A stretch of 64,000 nt of DNA from Varroa destructor (lineage: Eukaryota > Arthropoda > Arachnida > Mesostigmata > Varroidae), in NCBI RefSeq assembly GCF_002443255.2, contig NW_019211456.1:14716229-14780228 (forward strand), given 5' to 3'. Below the pieces are notes generated by a model. That model saw only the letters and a program-made list of their open reading frames with translations. It made no database searches and was not told the origin of the DNA. The number at the start of each line of letters is the position of its first letter. Position 1 is the first letter of the stretch. A program made the position numbers and the translations under genes. Positions 44,101-54,366 of the stretch are shown here, in pieces.

Positions 44101-44342
44101 TAAGTTCAGCCAAACCATCAATTCGCGTAAGCTTAGTTAAAGAACACGAATAACTTTGCTTCGTAATATCGTACTAAATAAATTTCATTCAAGATATATA
44201 ATACCTGTTACATACGCGTTAACTAATGAAGATGGGTTTCAGGAAATCAAAATGTAGAAAACGTATCAAAAATTATAGTGCACTTGTGTCGCGTCAACAC
44301 ATTATCTATATGATATTTAAAGTACAGCTAATGAATACGTAC

Positions 44343-44520
44343 CGACAGCGACCTGTTGTTGTTGTGACACATTTTCACTAAACTGAGTTCGATCACTATC
44401 GACTAGTTCTGAACGTAAGGTTTCTGCAATTACCGATGCAACTGTCTCTGTCGTAGACGATGCATAAACGATGAGAACACAGAGTACATAACACTTATTC
44501 CAATGAGCGATGCACTTCAT
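44343..44520 (-). CDS. leader exon with signal peptide, alternative N-terminus or first coding exon of a second Dscam-like unit
   Basis: Starts at the ATG at 44520 and runs 59 codons plus one base to a GTACGT 5' splice site (44342 downward), phase 1. Residues 1-26 are a good signal peptide (MKCIAHWNKCYVLCVLIVYA). About 33 hydrophilic residues follow, ending SQQQQVAV. Joined to the next Ig exon (29606-29884) it reads ...VAV-GPRIQAF, a natural linker. A (GT)n tract followed by TTCAG at 44544-44540 is a plausible 3' splice site, so the exon may begin at 44539 with an untranslated exon further upstream. The promoter element of the variable cassettes is not found here. The exon offers an N-terminus that skips the variable Ig1 and Ig2. 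Not homologous to the cassette leaders as far as I can see. Confidence 0.55.
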
Positions 44521-44539
44521 GACTTTATTTGGATATATA

Positions 44540-46620
44540 CTGAACACACACGCACACACACACACATATATACACACCTCACATAAACACTGGCCTTCAC
44601 GTACGATTGTATTCGGGACGTAATTATATCCGCCAAGTACAAACAGCGCCCTGTTTCATTTCGTACGATACTTTACACAGATGTTCCTTGCTGCTATTCA
44701 ATTACAGCAATTTCCAACTTCATCACTTGCTATCATAGACACAAAGTTACACTTTCCTGCAATATTTGTCTTCTTGGGGCAAAAGTATTCGTTTCCTCCT
44801 TAGTGCGTGTATCCTCAGATCCACAATGAATTAACAGCTCCGATGTTGCAAACTGATCTATTCCATCATCTGTCATATGCCTTCTTCCCTTTTAGGTTGC
44901 ACACATCGTACGAAACTAGGCGAGGTTTTCAGCGTATTCTTCTTTGCACAAGCACATTTAAGCACAATACAACTCACTTTCAAAGATCACCACTTTAGTC
45001 TTAACGTAGCACACACTATACCTTTTACTTTTCAGGCTCTTCTCTTCCAACTTCCTCGAGCTTTCGCCCGCTGATAATCTTTTCACCATCAGGTCTGTGT
45101 TTTCGACTTCAGTATTACCCTATTGACATTATACGCCATCTGCATAGGCCGTTGTAGCCATACAAAAATCTGCACGCTGCACCCAAAAAAGTGATACTTA
45201 AGCACTGAGGAAGCTGGTTCAAAAAGCCAGCTACTCAACGCCGGCAATCCTCGATATAGACGATAAGCTGGCGTTGGCCATGGGCACCAGTGGTGCTAGT
45301 GATCTCGTGGGCGGTGGCGAGGGCCTGCGCTCGTGGAACAGACTTCGCCACTTCAGCATTTTAATGTCTTCAGACGCATCATGGAACGGGAAGCGTCATG
45401 ACACTGCTCTGAATCTGTCACAGAGCTAGTGCAGATAGACAGCGTCGATAATGACAGCCTAATTACATCCAAAGGATGTGTCTGTAAGCCAATGGGTGGA
45501 CTGTGGTAAGGGATGGGTCGCACGAATACATTTGGCATAATTTAGATTCGTAATAAGATTATCACTTTGTTGAAGGGTGCTGAGTTGAAAATTGTCAGTA
45601 AGGTGTGAGGGAACGTGGCAATAAAAAGTTAGTTGGGCCTTCATTTTACTCTTCAATTCGTGTATAAGGTGATGGAGAACAAATTTGGAGTATAAACTTG
45701 GGATCGATATTACGACAGACGATTTTCAACCTGGGGCTAAAATAGATCATCAGATTTCCCAATATCGTCGAATTGAACGATCGCGGAAGAAATTTTTGAA
45801 CAGGATTATACAAGACCAAAATGCAATCAGTGAAATGGATGTCTTGTTTTAGAAGTCACTACTGCGAATAAACCAATGTAATTCTATCTAATATAGTGCA
45901 GAGTTTCTGCCAAAAGGTTGAAAACAGACGACATTTTTAGGTATCCACTTGTAATTTCTAAACCTAAGCGTAAGACGTTACATTTATGCTATGTGTTTGT
46001 TGGTTTTGTCCTACCATTTAACTTCATATTTCGACAGGTACGAAAAAGGATCTAACTCTAACTTACTAGCGATATGGTCAAACAATACATTCTTCTATAT
46101 GACGGTGATTGAAGGGTACGTCTACGCTAGGAAAGGAGGAATTATCGTCAAAGATCTTTTATTTCGCTATGACCGATCTGAAATAGAAGGTAGAAATGAA
46201 TAGACTAATTGAAAATCAGCACATTATCGGTCTCGACTTCTTGTACGTTTCCTCTCGTCGGAGATAATGTTTTCTGATTGGACTTTCAAATGTCTACTTA
46301 CCGACTCACCCACCAGCAGTAAAAACAGATGAAGCCCAATGTCGTCGGAGATACAGGACCCAGTTCCGAAGCCGGGGACATGGTCAATTGATGATGGCAA
46401 CTTGTCGCTTTTCTTTTGTTAGTGTTAACTCGGTGTATAACTTGCATACCAGTCTCGGGACGTGCATGTATGCAGGATTCCCTAATTTCGCGCAGAGCTC
46501 ACAGGGGCAATCAATTGGCGAATAGGGAATAACGCATACATACAACGAACGAGATTGCTTACAAAAATACCCGAAAACTTGTACCGTTCATGCATCATGC
46601 TCAATTGTTTTAGACCTTAC
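44540..46620. other. spacer between leader exon and Ig2
   Basis: Contains the CA-rich microsatellite and a GC-richer patch at about 45.2-45.4 kb that is open in several frames on both strands. No Ig, FNIII or membrane exon with a phase-1 acceptor could be supported. An untranslated first exon for the 44.5 kb leader may lie here. Confidence 0.4.
44544..44575. repeat. CA-rich microsatellite (GT-rich on the minus strand)
   Basis: A CA-dinucleotide tract that, on the minus strand, forms a GT-rich run immediately before the TTCAG acceptor of the 44.5 kb leader exon. UG repeats at this place can affect splice-site use. Confidence 0.75.
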
Positions 46621-46758
46621 CTCGCACTACAACTTTGACCTCTTTATGAATTTCTCCGAGGGTATTTTTTGCCGTACATTTGTAGGTTCCCACATCGTCT
46701 CGGGTAACATTGGAGAAGTGTAGGGTACCATCCGGTTCGGATTGGAGATGCGTGTTAT
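46621..46758 (-). CDS. exon: C-terminal half of constant Ig2
   Basis: A 138-nt exon, phase 1 in and out, between GCTTAG (46764-46759) and GTAAGG (46620 downward). It encodes the second half of an Ig domain with DDVGTYKCTAKNTLGE, a textbook D-x-G-x-Y-x-C-x-A-x-N-x-x-G motif, and ends in the strand EVKVVVR. It pairs with the exon at 48088-48216. Read-through into the intron meets a stop after a few codons, so intron retention would give a truncated product. The next in-phase exon recognised to the left is the Ig exon at 29606-29884. Confidence 0.85.
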
Positions 46759-48087
46759 CTAAGCCCATATAAAAGAGAAGCAAAAACAAGAAAAACGATT
46801 GTCAATTTACTACATTTGTGGTACTCGATTATTATGCAGCGTTGGCTTGGAAAACCACTACGCTGATACTGTTAGCTTCGTGTTAACAAGACACCTGCGC
46901 CCCCATACGCATCCCGACATGTTTCTTTCAATCGTTAAACGCTAAACAATTGATGGTTTATGCTAAAATGCACTGTCAGTCCTTTTTAGCATCGTTTAAA
47001 TAAACCGGAATAGAACATTATGCAGTAAGCAGTGACCTGCGTGCACCACAAAAAGCAGAAGGTCGGAGGGGAAAGCATATGGCTATCAAAGCTATAACGG
47101 CACAGTTAGAGCAATCGTATGCACGTTGACAACAGCTAACGATAGTCGCCATATTGACATTTAGTGATAGCGAAGGAAATACGCGAGTTCGTGACTGTGA
47201 CGGCCCGGTGAATCTGCGACACGTAAACGAGTCACGAAGTAGCTACAGACATATAACTTATAAGAGAAGCAACAAAGCAGAAGACCCAAGCAGCCATCAC
47301 AGGTTGCATATACGATGATGTACGGTACGGGCACGTAGTTTAAACACACAATTGTAGCTGATCGAAAGCAGTACATTAATATAGTGCGGTGCCGTCGCTC
47401 TTTAATATCAAGCTAATCCCAATAATATGCTCAACCTAACCTGTGAAATGTGTCAAAATATGTACGTTCAACAAGCGAACAGCAAGACGTGGTCTAGCCA
47501 ACCACGAGCAGCAGAATTTACGGTATGTATATAAAGCGTGAAAACGGATAAATTTTTCTTTGTTTTTATTTTATGCATTCGTTTAAGTTGCGCAAATACC
47601 TAAGCGAATGATATAGCAAAATTCCGAATATGTTCTTATCCAGGTTTTAAGTGCAATGAAAGGTTTATATATAAGGCCGAGTATTTACCGAAGGCCACTA
47701 AACCTTACGAGCGATAAATTGCGTAGCCAAAAAGAAACAAAGTCAAAACTGTGTAGAGAATTATATACGTGTTGGAGAATATTTAAGGACACTAACTTAA
47801 ATAATAATCTCTGTACTGTTGGAAGGGGCTAAGGACAAAGCAAAATCAATCGCAATAACTAATAGCTTGCGTGCGTTCTTAGTACGTTAAAGATTACCTC
47901 TGGATTGACTTATTTGGTGCGTACCATAAACTAAGTTTTTGCGTGCAGGCATTGTTAGTTCCGTTAGATGGTCAGCAAACACTGGCCAGAAGATCATGTT
48001 TGCGGTCTCATTCTAATTTGAAAGGAAGAAATGAACGTGTAGACAGTGAACTCAACGTATGATGATAGTTCATCACTGAGCACTCAC
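46759..48087. other. intron inside constant Ig2
   Basis: A 1.3 kb GT-AG intron (GTGAGTG ... CTTAG) that splits Ig2 at the same structural place as the Ig domain at 4.0/0.4 kb. No feature seen in it. Confidence 0.6.
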
Positions 48088-48216
48088 CTCCGAGATCAAC
48101 CCGCTGCCATGTAATAGTTGCCTGTGGATAACTAATTACGTCGCATTTTACGTTGAGCGGTTGGTTGAGAGAAGCTACGACTTCTTTTTGAAGATCGCTG
48201 GCCCATGACGGAGGTC
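48088..48216 (-). CDS. exon: N-terminal half of constant Ig2 (Ig8-like)
   Basis: A 129-nt exon, phase 1 at both ends, between CTAATAG (48223-48217) and GTGAGTG (48087 downward). It encodes GPPSWASDL, then the B-strand Cys (LNVKCDVISYP) and the core Trp (ATITWQRVDLG). Each cassette Ig1 exon ends V-E-G or a close variant in phase 1, so any of them joins this exon as VEG-PPSW without a frame change. It is therefore the constant acceptor exon for the whole array. The PP-x-W opening and the split Ig match Dscam Ig8, in keeping with Ig7-like variable exons upstream. Confidence 0.85.
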
Positions 48217-51007
48217 CTATTAGATTGCAGAATCACGAGCAAGCGGAAAATATGTTAGATTGTTGTTTCTATAGATTTTTACATGATTTGCTTTTTGGGG
48301 ACCATGCAGCGAAAAATAATTGTAAAAATGAAGGTCGAAATTCTTCGCCACAGAATTTTCCAATGAACACTCATTGACTTCACACAGTCAATGCGTTTCC
48401 GACACGTATTGTTTCAAGGAATTGACTCGATTTTAAGCTAGATGAACACAAAGAGTGTGATAATATGAATCAACAATGAATAAAAAGGATTCTGTGGCGA
48501 TATCAAACTGAGCAGAATCATTAGCTTAGACTAGTCTTTGTTATACGAACTTCTGACCCAGTCTGACTTCCAGTTAAACACTGATCGACCTAATACAGTA
48601 TGCTCTCCACCTTAGATAGAGAAGGACTATTGATAAAAAAAAAAAAACTAACAAAAAAATCATATCTATGGTGGAGCAACAACTGAGCATGCATATTTTC
48701 TGGAGGAAGTTCAAAGCAGTGAATTTTGGTAAATTACATCGTATTATAAGGCTATTTATAAATTGTTGAAAAAAAAAAACTGTTTAAAAATCTTCTTCTG
48801 AGAACTGTTAAAAAATCTTCTTCATTTTCTAATCGTATATTGGATATCATAAGGGTCTGCTCAGCTTCCTTCAGAATTTTGTTGGGGGGTGGTATTCTAC
48901 AAAGATAAAGAAAGCACTTTACGATTTTCGTTGAGTTATTGATGACCTGAAAATTTACCTATGCGGTAGAGGACCAAGGGCCCTCACCGCAGGAACTGAC
49001 CCAGCACTATCTATAGGTTATTGTGCTGTCAGGTGTGTGTGTTAGGCCAAAATGTACGACTCACAAGGTTCGCGCACTTCGCCGCTGGGCAGTTCTACCT
49101 AAAACATACGATACCAAGGACATACAGGATGTTCTTCTTCCTTTTCAGCAATACATATTATATAGCTAAACTGAATATTGGTTGGACTCGTACTCTTCTT
49201 CTTCTTCAATTCAGAGTTTACAGGACCAAACTTGCCATAATTTTTGATTGAATATTGTAAAAAAAAACTGCCTGTAATAAGACTTCGCCATAAAGAAAGC
49301 GACCGAACACGTTTTCGTAAGCATAGGAATGAGTAGTAGCTTTAAGAAACCGGGACTAACAGCCGATAATCTTCCCCTCGGATAAAGAAGCTGCGAGTAT
49401 AATATATAGGTTCATTTACTTTGCGTGACGGGTAGAAAAATTAGGGAATGAATAAGATCAACCGCAAGAGGACTATAATCGAGATGTCGCTGGCAAGAAA
49501 TCTGGAAAAGAGGCGATTTATTATCAAGACAACCACGGGTTATCCTACACGGCGCTGGACATTTTGAATCAGAGCTTACTGTGGTGACCGAGTGAACCAG
49601 CTCCTGTGTTCTCAGCCGACGCCAAAGACGCCTGCAGCAAAAGCTTCAAGCGAGCAGCTGATCGAAGAACACAAATTTATTGATATATAATTATGATTAT
49701 TATTATTATTTGTTCTTCACTCGTTGATAGCACCGCGTACACAGGTCAAAAATAATTGCGTTCTATGGCATTCGTCGCTAAGTGCGTCTCGAAACCATCT
49801 GGTGATCGCCACTAAATGAGACCCCAAGAGGACGTAGGCGTGTGTCGATGTCAGACCAGTACGAACATAGTATTATTCAGCGCTAGTGATTTTAGCGGAT
49901 TTAATCTAACAATAATAGTAAGAAAGATATTGAGGCAGTAATAAGTGAGATATTTTTTCCCAGCTGTGTGGTAACAAGCTTCTGTTTTCGATACAAAGAG
50001 TAATAAGAGGAAAACTAATCTACGAAAGCCAATAAATACTCATCAAAACAAGCACGTACACAAAAATATGCGTAATAACCATGTCCCACCCAATTCATAT
50101 GGAAGAATGCCATGAAGGTTGAGCTCTGCTCGCGAATGTAGAACTGAACGAAGCGCTATAGTTCGAACGCGAAAGCTGCTGCACGCAACGAGCTGGGTCA
50201 TTTAGGCTAGCTTTTAAAGCCATAAAATTGACGAAAATTATCACCAGTGAGGGGTCGAGGCAGAGGCTAAAGTAAAAACAGATCAATAGAAACGAAATGT
50301 AATATCAGCGGACGTACGCACGACAAAACAAACGACGTATTTATATGATTGCGTATACATGTATCATTAGTGATACTTTGATAAATACAGGCAGACAGAG
50401 GAACCAGTTAAATCCGTAGGGGAGAGTGAATGAGATTAATTCAGGGCGCAGTTGATAAGCAGCAACCAATGGGACACGATACATTATCGCTACGATTAGA
50501 TATTATATACAAACTTCGACGAAGTTAAGCAAGAGAATCTATTGAGAGAACATCCTGTATGCATATACCTACATACAATAGAGTGATGATAATGATCATT
50601 TGCAAAAATCATTTGCAATTTTATTGATAGTATCGATATGTACATGCACAGACGCAATGGTAGACAGCGGACGTAACGTAACATCGCCGTGTCTTAACAT
50701 CAGCTGCTAAGGACTTGAAACGTCACACATAGCCCAATGCGTTTACAGCTCGAAAGCTTTGCTTGTCGAATGTGCAATAAAGTATGACTAAGCATCAATA
50801 ATCTTTCAAAGTAAAAAAAAAACTGACTTTACTCATTTAATACAGATTGGATGTGTTACAACTTCAAGTCCTTTTACAAATATCTTTGTTATTGCTACCC
50901 CTCCCACCCTTTTACCTGAAAACGCACAGTAATAAAACGTTAATTACTTTCATCACAAACAATTTCATATACACATATGAATGCTGAACAGATAAAAGAA
51001 GCCTTAC
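48217..51007. other. spacer between constant Ig2 and the cassette array
   Basis: About 2.8 kb, AT-rich with A-runs (for example near 48.64 and 48.77 kb). A GC-richer patch near 49.55-49.67 kb has splice-like ends, but the phase-1 frame is closed. In other clustered gene families this position holds docking or regulatory sequence; nothing specific is recognisable here. Confidence 0.4.
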
Positions 51008-51142
51008 CAGTGCTAGTCGTAATGGCGCATATACGTCGAATTCAATCAAATATCTTGGGCTGGAACAAATCTGGATCGATAATTAGATCTGCAGCTTCCG
51101 GGAAAAAACTAGCAAATCCTGGACCAAATTCTCTTTCTGTAT
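51008..51142 (-). other. exon-like segment with in-frame stop (possible poison exon or C-terminal exon)
   Basis: 135 nt bounded by a T-rich tract plus AAG acceptor (51150-51143) and a GTAAGG donor (51007 downward). It is phase 1 at both ends, like the true exons around it. The phase-1 frame is open for 33 codons of protein-like composition (EFGPGFASFFPEAADL... ending KIFD) before a TGA at 51044-51042. It lies between the last cassette and Ig2. If included after any Ig1 exon it would add a tail and stop translation, giving a one-Ig secreted product or NMD. No family recognised; it could be coincidence. Confidence 0.25.
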
Positions 51143-51740
51143 CTTCATGAGCAAAAAAAAATAAGTATATCGAAGATTCACCAGAAAATGCCTATACTGC
51201 TTTTGTACTTCACAACCGAATCTCTTCAGCGTGACTTTCTTTTTCTTCTATTGTGTTTGTAGTTCTCTGTCTGAGGGGGGGGTTAGCGATGTGTTGCAGT
51301 TCAGGCATTTTCCGGTCAATCCCGAGCAAACGCATTACGATAGTAGAATTTGTTCTCAATTTATGTACCCCATATGATCCTCCTTAACTCGTTCTTGTTT
51401 TGCAAAGCCATAATACACGTTGTGAAAACAGAACAGTGTAAATGATATAATAAATTTCCAAACACTCAAAGCGCACCTATTAACTGTACCAGGAATAAAC
51501 CGATAACCACGACACCAGTTCGAAACCTTGAAGTGACGGATAATTTTTGGGAAAGCCGATAGTAGCTTCTGACATGATAAACGCTCTTATCGCGTAAGTC
51601 ATCGTATGCGGTACTCTGTTAGATTGTATATCCGACGTAAGCGCAACGTTCCCATGTGTTTACCACTTCGTTTAATCATATCTTTATGCCTAGTGCTTTA
51701 AACCAATGGAATATAGAAAATATCCACTAGTAACAGATAC

Positions 51741-52223
51741 CTTCGACAATAAGTCTGGCGCTAACTCGATCCTCTGAAAATGAGTTCTTAGCCACACAAG
51801 TATAGTTGCCAGCGTCACCGGCCTCTATGTCGCGGATGGTCAGAAATGAGCTTACAGGATTATCATGAATACGGAATTTTCGGCCATCTCGAATGAGCTG
51901 ACCGTCTCTGGCCCAAAGGAATTCCGTAACATCTCCCGAAAGCACCGTACAGACGAAATTCACCACCCGGCCAACGCGCACCTTTTGAGTTGTTAGCTTT
52001 TCTAACTGTACCGTTTCTGTATTAAACATTCGACCATAAGCCATTCACAAACGGAACTGTTTTTGAAGATATTCCAGATGTCTGAATGTATATTCTGTTG
52101 CATACAATATAGTGTTTTTACAAACAAAAACTCCCGAAAACACTCACCGGTGCTGATGGAAATACAACTCGTCCATAAAGTGCACGTAACTAAAAATGTA
52201 GATGCAAGTGGTGACGCCATCAT
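51741..52223 (-). CDS. sDscam: variable cassette 1 (proximal): signal peptide exon + Ig1 exon
   Basis: The leader exon 52148-52223 encodes MMASPLASTFLVTCTLW and on, ending AGC ACC G|GTGAGTG (phase 1). The Ig exon 51741-52016 (276 nt) starts after TACAG and ends GTC GAA G|GTATCTG. Together they give a signal peptide plus one Ig domain. B-strand Cys is in VVNFVCTVLSG, core Trp in TEFLWARDGQLI, and the F-strand motif is DAGNYTCVAKNSFSEDR, with an N-glycosylation sequon (NYT). This is the membrane-distal recognition domain in sDscam proteins. It is the cassette nearest the constant exons, and in the F-G region it resembles the 58-61 kb cassettes more than its nearest intact neighbours. Own promoter at 52257-52310. 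Confidence 0.85.
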
Positions 52224-52256
52224 ACCCGAAAACGTTTTATCAAAGGAGCGCGTCAA

Positions 52257-52310
52257 TGAAGGCTCCTTGAGTATATGTGAGTTGGGTTCAAATAGCCTCG
52301 CTCCCAGCGC
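52257..52310 (-). promoter_or_regulatory. promoter of cassette 1
   Basis: Shared core element on the minus strand, CTGGGAGCGAGGCTATT (plus-strand 52291-52307). A TTCATTG initiator-like sequence follows with its A at 52257, 35 bp from the core, and the ATG lies 34 nt further on. The upstream CTAG-GCG block of the other promoters is only partly kept (CTAGGGA near 52324). Confidence 0.5.
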
Positions 52311-52841
52311 TTGGAAGTTACGGCTAGGGAGATTACAGCGGCAGTTTTGATCAAATCGAATAGGAAGCCTTAAGACAGACATATAGTCAAGACAAATCCC
52401 CGTCGCTTAGAGGTTCGAGTTCAAGATGCTTTAAACAAAATAGGCTATCTCAGGAACCGCATTTGGGTAATCTGGTACAGGTAAAAGCTGAACTACATAA
52501 ATGAATAAATTTGTTATATCTGTTCTACCCTGAGCTGGCTCAATAAGATACGGTAGCTGATGCGTGTATCGAAGAAACGCCGCGGATATTTTCACCTTAT
52601 TCTAAAAGTGTATCCTTTAGCACCAGTACCATGAATCATGAGATCGAGGTATCAATATAAACATAATATGAACGCCTCGATCTTCTCTTTCATAAAACAT
52701 ATCTGTTCTATCAGTAAATAAGTATGATTATTGAACACGCCAATCCTTCTTTCTGTCGAAGTAAACAATGAGTATTACACCAATGAACTGAAGCTTTATC
52801 TTCATTGCCGCTCGCTTTAAGCTGGCTTCCTTTCATAGTAC

Positions 52842-53111
52842 CTTGCACAGTCATAACAATGCTGACCCGGTCTTCTGAGCGAGAATTCTTTACTGCGTAA
52901 TTATCGGCATCATTATGACTCACGTTTCGCATGTTTAACATGAAAATATCCAAATTAATATTTATCACATGTTTGACAGTGTCGTTATTGATCGATCGGC
53001 CTTTATAAGTCCACAAGAACTCTTTGACACCCCCAGCGAAAATAATTCAGTCAAGGAGTGCAGTCTGTCCGGCCTTCACTGTGATGGGTGGAAGTTGTCA
53101 ATGTGAATTTG
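52842..53111 (-). pseudogene. decayed variable cassette A (Ig1 exon remnant)
   Basis: Aligns along its length with the cassette Ig exons: ITVKAGQ, EFLWTYKGRS, NVSHNDADNY and NSRSEDRVSI are all in the expected order. A usable GTACTA donor and a possible acceptor remain. Inactivating changes are a TGA exactly where the B-strand Cys codon should be, another TGA near the start, and loss of two codons at the F-strand that removes the second Cys (NYAVKN instead of NYTCVAKN). No matching leader exon or promoter element was found upstream, so it is a dead unit. Confidence 0.75.
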
Positions 53112-54080
53112 CTCTCAGATATTAGAAGGCCGATTTTACCAATTCACATCAATCGTTAACATATTGGAAATTCGTAATATGCTTTATTAAAAGAAGCTCG
53201 GTTATTTAGTCTACTTCATTAATGAAAAATGTACTATGAGTCGAAAACGGAGTGTTTCATTATAATCGAAGTCCGTGCAGTATTTGACGTGAACTAAAGT
53301 GGTAAAAGCGTTTCATCATCCATAAAACTTAATTTACCTTAGATACGATATAATGCAATTCGATATGAGTAATGGCCCCCCAATTGCTGCCTGAGGCATC
53401 GCAAGAAATAAGTGGGAACTGTATACCTTTACTGAAAGCAAAGAGATACATGGCGAACCTTGATCAATCTATTAGCCAATCAATCGTAGACACTGGCGTT
53501 CAGCTTTTTACCGTTGGACAATGATGTATCCGATAGCGGCAGTGCAATTATTAGCTGAATAATAGCACCCGGTAACGTATTTCCACATACGACACGTCTG
53601 GTATTATAAACGGATTTCAGTTCTCGTTAACGTTTTTGAGCTGTTCCGTTTGTATGGGTTGTTCGTACGATAGTCTTATTCCCATAGGCTCGACGATCGA
53701 TATCTAGAGTTTGACGCAAATTTGCGGATATTGGTACAACAATACAATTACCATATGTTTTCTACGAATCATTGACGCGTTAAACAATTTTTTGATGGCT
53801 CGCTTCAAGCGTAGCTTATCTACAACAGTCACCTACATCGGTTTTCACGCAGTGTACGTCATCGATCCATCGATCAAGCTATCTATGAAATCAAAAATCA
53901 ATCTGTTCGACTCAATAATTTGTATTAGCTTTGGCCCCAAATGAATATTTGGTTGAATGACTTTGTCAAGGTGTATATAAACTGAATTATTAGAGTGAAT
54001 AATAACTGTATAAAAGGTACAGTCCGCAGTGAACACAGCCGATGTTGAAACCAAGATCTTTCAGGGTTTGAGCCCTCGAA

Positions 54081-54366
54081 AGGAAAACCACATGTATTAG
54101 ACAATGCCTTGTGCCGAATGTGGATTCTTTGCTAGGCACATTTACCTGCCAGCATCGTTATGGTTTACATTTTGAACGTTCAGCACAGAGTAATCAGGAT
54201 AATGTTTATCATGATCTCGAAACGCCACTCCTTAACAGCTGATCCTCCTTGACTCATGAAACCGACTCCGTCGCATTTCTAGCGATAGCTGTACAGACGA
54301 AGTGTACTGTGCGGCCTGCTTTCCGGCCGAGGCTTTCCGGCCGAGGCTTTCCTTAGTGAATAGGTT
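54081..54366 (-). pseudogene. decayed variable cassette B (Ig1 exon remnant)
   Basis: The acceptor (ATTTTAG at 54373-54367) survives, and the exon begins EPI as in other cassettes. Recognisable blocks are GRTVHFVCTAIARNATE (B-strand), VKEDQLLR, and YSVLNVQNVNHNDAGR followed by CLAKNPHSAQ (E to F strands). The core Trp codon is replaced by TGA, there are further stops and at least one frameshift, and a 14-bp tandem repeat sits near the start. The donor is lost (about 54081). A hydrophobic ORF beginning MLGSAIIIPICYLFSFN (start near 54592) may be the remnant of its leader exon. Confidence 0.7.
54318..54352. repeat. 14-bp tandem repeat, 2.5 copies
   Basis: GCTTTCCGGCCGAG at 54318-54331 and 54332-54345, followed by GCTTTCC. 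It lies inside decayed cassette B. It is not a multiple of three, so its expansion alone would shift the frame. Confidence 0.88.

Larger units (their letters stand above)
29885..44342. other. 14 kb intron or intergenic stretch with GC-rich patches
   Basis: Separates the 29.9 kb Ig exon from the 44.5 kb leader exon. Higher-GC patches lie at about 31.25-31.8 kb, 34.5-37.6 kb and 38.4-38.6 kb. Two small inverted repeats (33613-33641 and 35174-35207), an ACAT microsatellite (41127-41145) and a CGT run (35633-35648) are present. I searched both strands for FNIII motifs (W-x-P-P, Y-x-V-x-Y) and Ig signatures and found none convincing. Confidence 0.45.

Noticed and set aside
46303..46406. Minus-strand segment ending in GLHLFLLLVG before a GTGAGT donor, considered as a transmembrane exon after Ig2
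   Set aside because: The hydrophobic run is only about nine residues, there is no polypyrimidine tract, and no acceptor gives the phase 1 needed to follow Ig2.
49560..49680. GC-richer patch with splice-like ends between Ig2 and the array
   Set aside because: In the phase required (phase 1) the frame meets a stop after six codons; no domain is recognised.
53330..53450. Minus-strand frame with DASGSNWGAI, reminiscent of a retroelement RNase H strand, or a leader for decayed cassette A
   Set aside because: Only a short match, no neighbouring reverse transcriptase or integrase motifs, and no signal-peptide character.
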